The translations under genes were made by a program, and so were the position numbers. A stretch of 6,040 nt of DNA. Source: Deltaproteobacteria bacterium. GTDB lineage: Bacteria; Desulfobacterota; SM23-61. Location: the NCBI GenBank assembly GCA_029857975.1, contig JAOUFX010000215.1, positions 1 to 6,040 on the forward strand. The letters are read 5' to 3'. Shown in pieces: positions 1 to 4,358 of this stretch (position 1 is its first letter; every line of letters begins with the position of its first letter). The notes beneath the pieces were generated by a model. That model searched no databases. It was not told the origin of the DNA and saw nothing but the letters and a program-made list of their open reading frames with translations.

Positions 1-249
1 CACCCCCCGCACACCCAGGACCCTGGCAGCGGCTTCATGCTCCTTCTTTCTGATATCAGAGAGTCTCCCAGGGCTCATGGTCTCGTCAGAGCTTCCCCGC
101 TGACCTGTGGTGGCGATGAGGTATATGACCTCTGCCCCCTCCCTGGCGGCCTTGGCCACTGTGGCGCCTGCCCCAAAGTCGTTGTCGTCAGGATGCGCAC
201 CCACTACCAGGACAGTCTTTCCCTTAAAGTCTATCCCATTCATATCCAT
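1..249 (-). CDS. PIG-L/LmbE-family deacetylase, N-terminal part (runs off the window)
   Basis: The minus strand is open from an ATG at 249 to the window edge, giving 83 residues with no stop. Residues 12-26 form a hydrophobic strand followed by AHPDDNDFG, the zinc-binding signature of the LmbE/GlcNAc-PI de-N-acetylase family (His19 and Asp22 would be metal ligands). Further on, a TTGQRGSSDE-like stretch and an R-K-K-E-H-E-AA-x-VLGV helix occur where this family has its second conserved block. Members are cytoplasmic zinc hydrolases that remove N-acetyl groups from amino sugars or sugar conjugates such as bacillithiol or mycothiol precursors; the substrate here cannot be told. A second in-frame ATG at 243 has a somewhat better purine-rich lead (GGTGATGG), so the start could be two codons later. 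The gene points away from the cassette array and has higher GC, so it is probably resident flanking sequence. Confidence 0.9.
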   Translation of the reverse strand, partial: MDMNGIDFKGKTVLVVGAHPDDNDFGAGATVAKAAREGAEVIYLIATTGQRGSSDETMSPGRLSDIRKKEHEAAARVLGVRGV

Positions 250-264
250 CACCAATAATTTGTG

Positions 265-293
265 TTTGTAAAAGTCCCCGTTTTAGGCATCAA
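265..293 (-). promoter_or_regulatory. Weak candidate promoter for the deacetylase gene
   Basis: On the minus strand TTGATG (293-288) and TACAAA (270-265) are separated by 17 nt and lie about 15 nt upstream of the 249 start codon. The -10 matches only moderately and the transcript leader would be very short, so this is a suggestion only. Confidence 0.25.
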
Positions 294-433
294 TTCAGCC
301 AAGCCAGCAGTTACACTGTTACACTTTTCCCCGGCACGAGCTTTCGTGAAAGCAGATATTGCTGAAAATCGGGAAGGGTTTATGAAGGTAACATTTTCTT
401 CTCATATAAGTTCATGCCTATAATATACGTAAC

Positions 434-594
434 AGTTTAGCCCTTTGAAAAAATTGGCTAAACTTCAATGCAAAATGCAAAAATTAAATTAAAAATTTAA
501 AAATGATTAAATCTTTTCAGAGAAATTTGCATTTTTCAATTTGCAATTTTCACTTTTCAATGAAATTTAGCGTGTCTTTTCAAAACGCTAAATT
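434..594. repeat. 161-bp imperfect palindromic (MITE/REP-like) element with a hairpin at each end
   Basis: The left end (434-442) and 456-464 are a perfect 9-bp inverted repeat, AGTTTAGCC/GGCTAAACT. The right end (564-573 and 585-594) is a perfect 10-bp inverted repeat, AATTTAGCGT/ACGCTAAATT. The outer 57 bases of one side also align without gaps to the reverse complement of the other side at about 72% identity, counted by eye. The whole unit can therefore fold into one long stem or two terminal hairpins. The core is very AT-rich and has runs of the type GCAAAATGCAAAA. No convincing coding capacity is present. Such elements are usually non-autonomous repeats moved by a transposase elsewhere; I cannot name the family. 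Confidence 0.6.
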
Positions 595-621
595 GATACT
601 AATATACGAATTCTGTATAAT
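593..621 (+). promoter_or_regulatory. Strong sigma70-type promoter reading into the cassette array
   Basis: TTGATA at 593-598 and a perfect TATAAT at 616-621 are separated by exactly 17 nt in an AT-rich context. The predicted start site is near 628, about 240 nt upstream of the first array gene. The -35 box overlaps the right end of the palindromic element, so the element appears to supply part of the promoter. Its position resembles the Pc promoter of integrons, but no attI or intI is visible. Confidence 0.6.
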
Positions 622-741
622 ACGATATTACGGATCAATTACGGCAGTCAATAAGATTTTCCTTCATAACTATTTGTTTTTTTGGATAAAATATAATATT
701 ATTAACCATAAAGCGAAGGAACAAACCTCTTCCGAATAATA

Positions 742-857
742 ATTGAACGGCCGCGCTGCGCGCGCCCGTACGGCAAGTTGTGCGCACACACTTGCCCGAT
801 TAGTCCGACCGCGCGCTGATTCGCGCGGCCGAACAAAATAGTTCGAACCGTTAGGGC
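742..857 (+). repeat. GC-rich structured repeat, copy 1, ending in an attC-like core
   Basis: This copy (745-857) aligns without gaps to 2885-2997 with 94 of 113 positions identical (about 83%), including a 37-bp identical run (803-839). CGGCCGCGC at 748-756 is the exact complement of 823-831, so the unit can fold into a long hairpin. It ends in GTTAGGG (850-856), close to the R' consensus GTTRRRY, and ATTGAAC (742-748) at its left end is a plausible degenerate R''. It abruptly interrupts AT-rich DNA and lies 9 nt upstream of the next gene. It may be a long divergent attC or a separate repeat inserted beside attC sites. Confidence 0.6.
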
Positions 858-865
858 AAATATTC

Positions 866-1432
866 ATGTGTGAAACAGATTTTGAGTCCGAATATAAAGA
901 GAAAACCCTTGATTACGAACTATGGATCGCCAAAGCGGAAGAATTGCTTGAAGTTGCAGGCTTTCTAGAACCTGAGATTGAGAAGATGTGGGCAGAAATG
1001 AGGGAAGGGGGTTTTCTCAAGGAGCATTATATAACAACCTACTTTATGCTTTGTTCCTATGCACTCGAAAATTTACTTAAAGCACTCTATATCAAAACAA
1101 ATTACCAGAAAATAGAAGCGGAATTAAAAGAAAGTTGTGAATTGCCAAAGAGCATCAAGAACCATGATCTCTGGAAATTAGCAAAAGAGTTGGATGTAGT
1201 CGAAGAAGAATGGGGAGAGGAAACTTTACTGAAAAAATTAACCAGAAGTGCTGTTTGGTTTGGAAGATATCCAACACCACCCAACCCGAAGGATTTAAAG
1301 AGGTTTCATGATTCAGAATATGAAAATACACCTACACCTATACCCTTTAGTTCATATATGAACACGGATTTAGAAGAAATAAGAGCGATAATATCCAGGA
1401 TTAAAAGCAAATTAAACCAAAATATCCCCTAA
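866..1432 (+). CDS. HEPN-like domain protein (cassette gene)
   Basis: This predicts a 188-residue cytoplasmic, helix-rich protein without signal peptide or membrane segment. The YELWIAKAEELLEVA segment (about 17-31), the YALENLLKALYIK helix (about 65-77) and the NHDLWKLAKEL helix (about 99-109) resemble the helical core of HEPN-type proteins, which are often RNases in toxin-antitoxin and defence systems. The usual catalytic Rx4-6H motif is not intact: the likely position reads K-S-I-K-N-H, with Lys in place of Arg, so activity is uncertain. No minimal nucleotidyltransferase partner is adjacent; the nearest one is about 0.8 kb downstream in another cassette. The ATG at 866 follows an AGGG belonging to the R' core at 850-856, which may serve as its ribosome binding site. 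The TAA stop overlaps the R'' box of the downstream attC. Family assignment is by pattern only. Confidence 0.65.
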   Translation: MCETDFESEYKEKTLDYELWIAKAEELLEVAGFLEPEIEKMWAEMREGGFLKEHYITTYFMLCSYALENLLKALYIKTNYQKIEAELKESCELPKSIKNHDLWKLAKELDVVEEEWGEETLLKKLTRSAVWFGRYPTPPNPKDLKRFHDSEYENTPTPIPFSSYMNTDLEEIRAIISRIKSKLNQNIP

Positions 1433-1485
1433 CGATCCGCTTCAGCCGATCGCTTTACAGCGACGGCTGAGCTTGGCCGTTAGGC
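1427..1485 (+). other. attC recombination site, 59 bp (classical 59-base-element form)
   Basis: R'' is CCCTAAC (1427-1433), containing the stop codon of the HEPN-like gene. After a 5-nt spacer come L'' GCTTCAGCCGATCGC (1439-1453), a 6-nt loop, L' GCGACGGCTGAGC (1460-1472), a 6-nt spacer and R' GTTAGGC (1479-1485), an exact match to GTTRRRY. Pairing L'' with L' leaves T1442 and A1449 unpaired, as the extrahelical bases of attC sites do. This is the best-formed attC of the array. Confidence 0.85.
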
Positions 1486-1505
1486 TTTAATAACAGGATT
1501 GCCAT

Positions 1506-1739
1506 ATGCACTTCGAGATTTTAGGGAAGATCCTATGGACCGAAACGATTGCCTTGGGTCATAGCATTCGCGAGTTACGAAGACTGAATCGTGTCTATGG
1601 AAAAACAAGCTGGAGAAAACGCAAAGGAGTTGCTAAAATTAGATTGACAAATGGGGCTGTAAAGCTTGCAGAATTACACTGGTACGAGGGGCACGGTAAG
1701 GGCAGGAAAGAAATAAAAATCAAGAAATACTTGGAGTAG
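1506..1739 (+). CDS. Small conserved hypothetical protein, first of a gene pair
   Basis: A 77-residue, strongly basic protein: the central VYGKTSWRKRKGVAKIRLTNG segment and the C-terminal GHGKGRKEIKIKKYL are rich in Lys and Arg. A conserved-looking ELHWYEGHG stretch links the two. I recognise the general pattern (start MHFEILG, then SIRELRRL, W-R-K-x-K-G-x-A, and the HWYE-GxGRKExKIKxYL end) as a small hypothetical protein found beside a gene like the next one, but I know no function. The charge would suit nucleic-acid binding. AGGA at 1495-1498 lies 7 nt before the ATG, which comes 20 nt after the R' box of the preceding attC. The following gene starts 6 nt after the stop, so the two are co-transcribed. 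A toxin-antitoxin role is conceivable from size and setting, without direct evidence. Confidence 0.75.
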   Translation: MHFEILGKILWTETIALGHSIRELRRLNRVYGKTSWRKRKGVAKIRLTNGAVKLAELHWYEGHGKGRKEIKIKKYLE

Positions 1740-1745
1740 AAAACA

Positions 1746-1967
1746 ATGAAACAAAAATTTCTGCTTTGCATTGACAACGAGGGTTACGAAGCATCCTTGG
1801 AGATACGAAAGTTGTATGAGACGATTCCAGACAAGGAGGCTGAGCGTCACAAGCAGGTGCGAATCATTGATGAGTCTGGAGAGGATTATCTTTATCCTTC
1901 CAGGTTCTTTGCACCTGTCAGGCTTTCAATGCAAACAAAAAACAGAATTATCGATAAAGCAGCCTAA
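1746..1967 (+). CDS. Small conserved hypothetical protein, second of a gene pair
   Basis: A 73-residue soluble protein reading MKQKFLLCIDNEGYEASLE, then RKLYETIPDKEAE, then VRIIDESGEDYLYPSRFF. The CIxNxGYxASLExRKxYxxIPD and IDESGEDYLYPxxFF patterns are ones I recall from small hypothetical proteins of many bacteria; no biochemical role is known to me. The fold is probably a small beta-rich domain, an inference from alternating hydrophobic residues. GGAG at 1733-1736, overlapping the end of the previous gene, gives a 9-nt spaced ribosome binding site. The stop codon (1965-1967) lies inside the R'' box of the downstream attC, so this pair together fills one cassette. The acidic character complements the basic partner, which would suit a binding pair. 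Confidence 0.75.
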   Translation: MKQKFLLCIDNEGYEASLEIRKLYETIPDKEAERHKQVRIIDESGEDYLYPSRFFAPVRLSMQTKNRIIDKAA

Positions 1968-2051
1968 CAACCGCATCAACCTGACGTGGAATAAACCTAG
2001 CGGTTTTTTGGCATAGGCGGTTGCCCGCGCAGGTTATGCTTTTCGTTCGGC
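1962..2051 (+). other. attC recombination site, 90 bp
   Basis: R'' is GCCTAAC (1962-1968), an exact RYYYAAC that holds the stop codon of the preceding gene. After spacer AACC comes L'' GCATCAACCTGACG (1973-1986), a loop with a further small stem, L' CGCAGGTTATGC (2028-2039), spacer TTTTC and R' GTTCGGC (2045-2051). L'' pairs with L' except for C1977 and A1984, which stay extrahelical at the same 7-nt separation as in the other two complete sites. The bottom-strand equivalents, G and T, match the classical attC extrahelical bases. R' differs from GTTRRRY at one position. Confidence 0.8.
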
Positions 2052-2061
2052 AGGAGAGGAA

Positions 2062-2259
2062 ATGAGAGTCATAGAGGAAAACTACAAGCGTATCACGGAT
2101 GACAGGCGTTCATTCGATATTCACTTTTGGCAATCCCAAGGTGATCGTGCCATTTTTGAGGCAGTATCGGAAATGCTGCATGACTACTTCTTGATTCGAG
2201 GTAAAGATGCTGGCGAATTCCGACTTCAGAGAACTGTTGAATCTTTTCGAAAAGCATAA
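2062..2259 (+). CDS. Small partner protein of a nucleotidyltransferase (putative antitoxin-like)
   Basis: A 65-residue protein with TDDRRSFDIHFWQSQGDRAIFEA in its first half and a C-terminal ELRLQRTVES-like segment (GEFRLQRTVESFRKA). I recall short proteins with DRRSFDxxFWQxQGxxAIFxA and RLQRxVESF directly upstream of nucleotidyltransferase genes, but know no tested function. AGGAG at 2052-2056, immediately after the R' box of the attC, gives a good ribosome binding site. The last 53 nt overlap the next gene in a different frame, implying translational coupling. The overlap and size suggest a two-component unit such as an atypical toxin-antitoxin pair; which member would be toxic cannot be said from sequence. 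Confidence 0.75.
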   Translation: MRVIEENYKRITDDRRSFDIHFWQSQGDRAIFEAVSEMLHDYFLIRGKDAGEFRLQRTVESFRKA

Positions 2260-2680
2260 GATTCGCTATCTTGTTGTGGGCGCCTATGCAGTAATGAAAT
2301 ACAGCGAGCCACGATTCACGAAAGATCTTGATCTATGGATAGCGACTGACCCAGAGAATGCAAATTCGGTGTATGTGGCGTTGAAAGAATTTGGTGCTCC
2401 ACTGGCAAATCTTACAACAGATGACTTCACCCACCAGGATTACTTCTATCAGATGGGAATACCGCCTTTGCGGATTGATATTATGATGTCGATTCCGGGA
2501 GTCGAATTTGAAGAGGCATGGAAGAACCGTGAGGTCGTTGAATTGGATAACCTTAAGATTCCGTTCATTTCGAGATTTGACCTGATCCGGGCAAAGGAAG
2601 CGAGCGGAAGGCCGCAAGACAAGATTGATATCGATAGACTCAAGGAAGCCGAACAATTGGATGCACTCGACGAGAAATAG
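2207..2680 (+). CDS. Nucleotidyltransferase-fold protein (DUF6036/MNT-like)
   Basis: A 157-residue soluble protein with the polymerase-beta nucleotidyltransferase core: RYLVVGAYAVMKYSEPR (20-36), then TKDLDLWI with the metal-binding pair Asp40 and Asp42, and a likely third carboxylate in RIDIMM (Asp91). The usual Gly-Ser/Gly-Gly of the first motif is Gly-Ala here (25-26). A C-terminal PFISRFDLIRAKEASGRPQDKIDIDRL segment (about 118-145) matches the end of AbiEii/DUF6036-type proteins. Relatives transfer nucleotides to RNA or protein and often form half of toxin-antitoxin or abortive-infection pairs. GAGG (2198-2201) lies 5 nt before the ATG inside the upstream gene, fixing the start and the overlap. 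The stop is followed by a half-attC-like sequence. Confidence 0.85.
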   Translation: MLANSDFRELLNLFEKHKIRYLVVGAYAVMKYSEPRFTKDLDLWIATDPENANSVYVALKEFGAPLANLTTDDFTHQDYFYQMGIPPLRIDIMMSIPGVEFEEAWKNREVVELDNLKIPFISRFDLIRAKEASGRPQDKIDIDRLKEAEQLDALDEK

Positions 2681-2700
2681 CGCACCGCATCGCTTTGCCG
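2675..2700 (+). other. Degenerate half attC (R''-L'' side) at the end of the nucleotidyltransferase gene
   Basis: The stop codon is embedded in AAATAGC, where an R'' would read xxxTAAC, followed by GCACC and GCATCGC. This matches the layout R''-spacer-GCATC of the site at 1962. No complementary L' arm follows within 25 nt; instead a MITE-like insertion begins at 2726. The identification rests on position and partial similarity. Confidence 0.4.
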
Positions 2701-2725
2701 TTTCTTGCGAGTGATCCATGACGTT

Positions 2726-2884
2726 GAGGCTGTAGAAAAAGTCCCCAAGCAAATTTTTGGGCGAGATGCAGAAAAAAGTGACCTCATAGAATGCACCACG
2801 ATCAACGATCTCATGCATGGGAAGGGTCAAGAGACCCCCGAAAACATCGTTCTCACTCGTCAAAAGGACTTTTCCTACAGGCTC
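2726..2884. mobile_element. 159-bp MITE or internally deleted IS remnant
   Basis: Terminal inverted repeats of 19 bp bound the segment: GAGGCTGTAGAAAAAGTCC at 2726-2744 and, inverted, 2866-2884 (17 of 19 match). Ends containing CTGTAGAAAAAGTCC-like sequence recall transposases of the IS1182/IS5 type, though I cannot assign a family. No transposase fragment is recognisable inside, and the segment is too short for one. No clear target-site duplication is seen. It sits exactly between the half attC at 2675 and the GTTCGGT core at 2885, so it has probably broken up a cassette boundary. Confidence 0.6.
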
Positions 2885-2997
2885 GTTCGGTCGCGCTGCG
2901 CGCGCCCGAACGGCGAGTTGAGCGGAGTGCCTCGCTCGATTTGTCCGACCGCGCGCTGATTCGCGCGGCCGAACAAAATCGTTCGAGCCGTTCGCCC
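2885..2997 (+). repeat. GC-rich structured repeat, copy 2
   Basis: This copy matches 745-857 over its full length (about 83% identical, 37 bp perfect at 2943-2979). It begins with GTTCGGT and contains GCCGAAC at 2968-2974, nearly the reverse complement. A strong internal hairpin pairs 2942-2955 with 2962-2975 (12 of 14) around the loop CTGATT. It ends GAGCC-GTTCGCC (2991-2997), another GTT-type core. Eleven bases from its start (2886-2896) recur at 4315-4325 after the last complete attC, so this repeat seems habitually placed at the R' side of attC sites. No gene is seen between 2681 and 3069. Confidence 0.65.
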
Positions 2998-3007
2998 AAG
3001 AAAAAAA

Positions 3008-3035
3008 TTAAATGATTCGTACCCCATGATATAAT
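3008..3035 (+). promoter_or_regulatory. Candidate promoter of the hicBA operon
   Basis: A perfect TATAAT at 3030-3035 is preceded, 16 nt upstream, by a poor -35 (TTAAAT at 3008-3013). Transcription would start near 3042, just upstream of the GGAGG ribosome binding site at 3056-3060. Type II toxin-antitoxin operons normally carry their own promoter and repress it by antitoxin binding; no clear operator repeat is visible. Confidence 0.45.
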
Positions 3036-3069
3036 TCCTACAAGATAATATTGACGGAGGTTTTCAAAG

Positions 3070-3279
3070 ATGGTCAGAGAATTCAATGTGGTAATAGAAA
3101 GGGATAAAGACGGCTATTTTGTTGCCTCTGTCCCCGAGCTGCGAGGATGCCATACACAAGCCAAATCCCTTGATGTGCTAATGAAGCGAGTGAAAGAAGC
3201 TATTCAGCTCTGCCTCGAGGTTGAGGAACCCGTATCAAACGAATTTATTGGCATTCAGCGTGTGGCCGTTTCCTCATGA
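3070..3279 (+). CDS. hicB: HicB-family antitoxin
   Basis: This 69-residue protein has the HicB-type partial RNase H fold signature: EFNVVIERDKDGYFVASVPELRGCHTQAKS (4-33), followed by the helix LDVLMKRVKEAIQLCLE (34-50). It should bind and neutralise the HicA mRNA interferase encoded next, in the cytoplasm. The protein is the short form: after residue 55 there is no ribbon-helix-helix or helix-turn-helix DNA-binding domain of the kind longer HicB proteins carry, so autoregulation may be weak or need another factor. A GGAGG ribosome binding site lies 9 nt before the ATG. The gene precedes the toxin, an order found in many HicBA pairs, and overlaps it by four bases (ATGA at 3276-3279), giving translational coupling. 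Confidence 0.9.
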   Translation: MVREFNVVIERDKDGYFVASVPELRGCHTQAKSLDVLMKRVKEAIQLCLEVEEPVSNEFIGIQRVAVSS

Positions 3280-3500
3280 ACAGATTTTCTGCAGTCGCTG
3301 GTTCCCAACTTATCAAAGCCCTTCGGAAACTTGGTTTTGAAGTGATCCGTATGAAGGGCAGTCACCATTTCTTGCGCCATCCAGATGGCAGGAGCACAGT
3401 CATACCGGTACACCGCGGCGAGACGATTGGGCGCGGACTCCTTGCTCAAATCCTGCGAGATTGCGAACTCTCCCAAAAGGATCTCCAGGAAATACTCTGA
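3276..3500 (+). CDS. hicA: HicA-family mRNA interferase toxin
   Basis: A 74-residue protein with a double-stranded-RNA-binding-like fold. LIKALRKLGFEVIRMKGSHHFLRHPDG (12-38) carries the conserved GSHH motif, with His30 the expected catalytic residue, and TVIPVHRGETIGRGLLAQILRD (41-62) forms the second half of the domain. Family members cleave translated mRNA and stop growth until HicB rebinds. All key motifs are present and the length is close to normal, so it is probably functional. It overlaps hicB by ATGA. An eight-residue N-terminal extension (MNRFSAVA) precedes the usual S-G-x-x-LIKAL beginning, so translation could in principle also start later, though no better start is visible. Confidence 0.92.
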   Translation: MNRFSAVAGSQLIKALRKLGFEVIRMKGSHHFLRHPDGRSTVIPVHRGETIGRGLLAQILRDCELSQKDLQEIL

Positions 3501-3559
3501 ATGAACAAAGCCTTGTATCCGATGCTTGACGATGCTGCCGCTCGCTGAAGAGATACTGC

Positions 3560-3718
3560 ATGGATAAACCATTCCAACGCAAAGGGGCAGAAAGTAATAC
3601 GCAGGTTGGTCGTGATTTTGAGGCCAAGGCTCAGAATTTCTTTGTTCAAAGGAGTTTGCACTTGACTCCCGGCATGGTACTTGAAATCGAGCCGTTCGCC
3701 CTCGGCATTGGCGAGTAA
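3560..3718 (+). pseudogene. Truncated 52-residue gene remnant, possibly a nuclease-like protein N-terminus
   Basis: An ATG at 3560, preceded by GAAGAGA (3546-3552), opens a 52-residue frame: MDKPFQRKGAESNTQVGRDFEA, then KAQNFFVQRSLHLTPGMVLEI. The beginning recalls N-termini of hypothetical proteins reading xxRxGxxSNxxVGxxFExxAQxFF, which continue into a PD-(D/E)XK nuclease-like domain (FDLGS followed by a VECK motif); this is from memory and unconfirmed. Here the frame stops after LEIEPFALGIGE, where it enters CG-rich repeat-like sequence (CGAGCCGTTCGCCC at 3688-3701, also present at 2985-2998). It has therefore probably lost its C-terminal domain through a deletion whose other end is the half attC at 3732-3760. 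Confidence 0.55.
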
Positions 3719-3731
3719 ACTCGCCAACCCG

Positions 3732-3760
3732 ATTCCGAACCGCTCAACTCGCCGTTAGGC
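3732..3760 (+). other. Half attC (L'-R' side) with perfect R' box
   Basis: GTTAGGC at 3754-3760 is an exact R' box and is preceded by ACCGCTCAACTCGCC. This resembles the L'-spacer of the site at 1464-1478 (ACGGCTGAGCTTGGCC). No complementary L''/R'' arm lies upstream; instead there is the truncated gene and a small hairpin (GGCGAGT at 3710-3716 with ACTCGCC at 3719-3725). It looks like the surviving right half of a site after deletion. Confidence 0.55.
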
Positions 3761-3792
3761 CCATTAAATTGGTACAATTTAGGAAGGATAGA

Positions 3793-4065
3793 ATGGAATT
3801 TGAATGGGATCCGAAAAAGGCGGATAGTAACAAACAGAAGCACGACGTGACTTTTCAGGAAGGGGCAACCGTTTTTGGGGATTCATTGGCTATAACCTTT
3901 GCCGATCCTGATCACTCTGAGGATGAAGAGCGATACATCACTTTTGGACTTTCAACTCAAAAACGGCTCCTCGTTGTCTCACATGCAGACCGTGGAGATA
4001 AGACGAGGATTATCAGTGCGCGTCTTATGACCAACAAGGAAAGGAAAATCTATGAAGAAGGTTAA
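3793..4065 (+). CDS. brnT: BrnT-family ribonuclease toxin
   Basis: A 90-residue protein matching the BrnT/DUF497 family: FEWDPKKADSNKQKHDVTFQEG (3-24, the W-D-x-x-K-A-x-x-N-x-x-K-H-x-V-x-F-x-E pattern), then VFGD, a charged SEDEERYITFG (42-52), the core strand KRLLVVSHADRG and the closing TRIISARLMTNKERKIYEE (71-89). BrnT proteins adopt a RelE-like fold and inhibit translation, with a DNA-binding antitoxin partner. The ATG at 3793 is chosen because AGGAAGG (3781-3787) sits 5 nt upstream and the family begins with F-E-W-D. An in-frame TTG at 3769 would add eight unsupported residues. The gene follows a perfect R' box by 32 nt and overlaps the next gene by 14 nt. Confidence 0.92.
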   Translation: MEFEWDPKKADSNKQKHDVTFQEGATVFGDSLAITFADPDHSEDEERYITFGLSTQKRLLVVSHADRGDKTRIISARLMTNKERKIYEEG

Positions 4066-4306
4066 ATTAGACGAACTGCGTTCGGAATATCACCGTGATG
4101 ACCTTGGCCCGGGTGTTCGCGGCAAATATTTTGCATCATACCGAAGGGGAACGAACTTGATTCTCCTTAGCCCTGATGTGGCTAAAGCATTTCCTACCGA
4201 AGACGCTGTAAATGATGCCTTACGTTCGCTTATAGAAATTGCACGAAAATCTACTGGCTTAACAAGACGCTCAACCGGACGCGCGAAAAAACTGCGCGCC
4301 GGTTAG
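4052..4306 (+). CDS. BrnT partner protein (probable antitoxin), C-terminus encoded by attC
   Basis: This 84-residue protein overlaps brnT by 14 nt and is surely co-translated. VKLDELRSEYHRDDLGPGVRG (4-24), KYFASYRRGTNLILLSPDVAKAFP (25-48) and EDAVNDALRSLIEIARK (50-66) match small proteins I recall as neighbours of BrnT. It is not the classical ribbon-helix-helix BrnA, yet position and size make it the likely antitoxin. The family normally ends after the IEIARK helix. Here the last 17 residues (TGLTRRSTGRAKKLRAG) come from the attC at 4257-4320: a TAA that would stop the +1 frame lies in its R'' box (4260-4262) but is read through in the actual frame. This suggests either an old frameshift or a cassette gene that adopted its attC as a basic tail. 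Confidence 0.8.
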   Translation: MKKVKLDELRSEYHRDDLGPGVRGKYFASYRRGTNLILLSPDVAKAFPTEDAVNDALRSLIEIARKSTGLTRRSTGRAKKLRAG

Positions 4307-4320
4307 CTTGGGCATTCGGT
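4257..4320 (+). other. attC recombination site with mutated R' box, overlapping coding sequence
   Basis: R'' is GCTTAAC (4257-4263, exact RYYYAAC), followed by spacer AAGAC, L'' GCTCAACCGGACGCGC (4269-4284), a 9-nt loop, L' GCGCGCCGGTTAGC (4294-4307) and spacer TTGGGC. C4272 and A4279 are left extrahelical, exactly as in the site at 1962. The expected R' position reads ATTCGGT (4314-4320), with the first G of GTT changed to A; an alternative GTTATAT lies at 4327-4333. The stem is one of the longest and most perfect in the window. The absence of a T-run makes it unlikely to be an intrinsic terminator. Confidence 0.75.
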
Positions 4321-4358
4321 CGCGCCGTTATATTTTTCGGACCCATTTAAGGGGCAAA

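Noticed and set aside
37..258. Plus-strand open frame at the left edge
   Set aside because: The opposite strand carries the clear AHPDD deacetylase signature over the same bases.
503..739. Plus-strand 78-codon open frame
   Set aside because: It lies in very AT-rich DNA, begins inside the palindromic element, has no ribosome binding site, contains the promoter at 593-621 and encodes a low-complexity Phe/Ile/Asn-rich peptide.
2333..2863. Long minus-strand open frame of 176 codons
   Set aside because: It is antisense to the well-supported nucleotidyltransferase and continues into the MITE; composition does not look like a real protein.
2705..2959. Plus-strand 84-codon open frame across the MITE and repeat
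   Set aside because: It runs through the inverted repeats and the GC-rich repeat, with no family resemblance; a chance frame.
742..2997. CRISPR array from the repeated GC-rich sequences
   Set aside because: There are only two copies about 2.1 kb apart with genes between them; no regular spacers.
3769..3792. Earlier TTG start for brnT
   Set aside because: The ribosome binding site AGGAAGG lies downstream of it, and the family begins at the FEWD motif after the ATG at 3793.
4269..4307. Intrinsic terminator after the BrnT partner gene
   Set aside because: The hairpin is strong but is followed by TTGGGC rather than a T-run, and it is better explained as the L arms of an attC.
4308..4358. Earlier TTG start for the polyferredoxin gene
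   Set aside because: It would translate attC-derived sequence; the ATG at 4359 has a good ribosome binding site and starts just before the first membrane segment.
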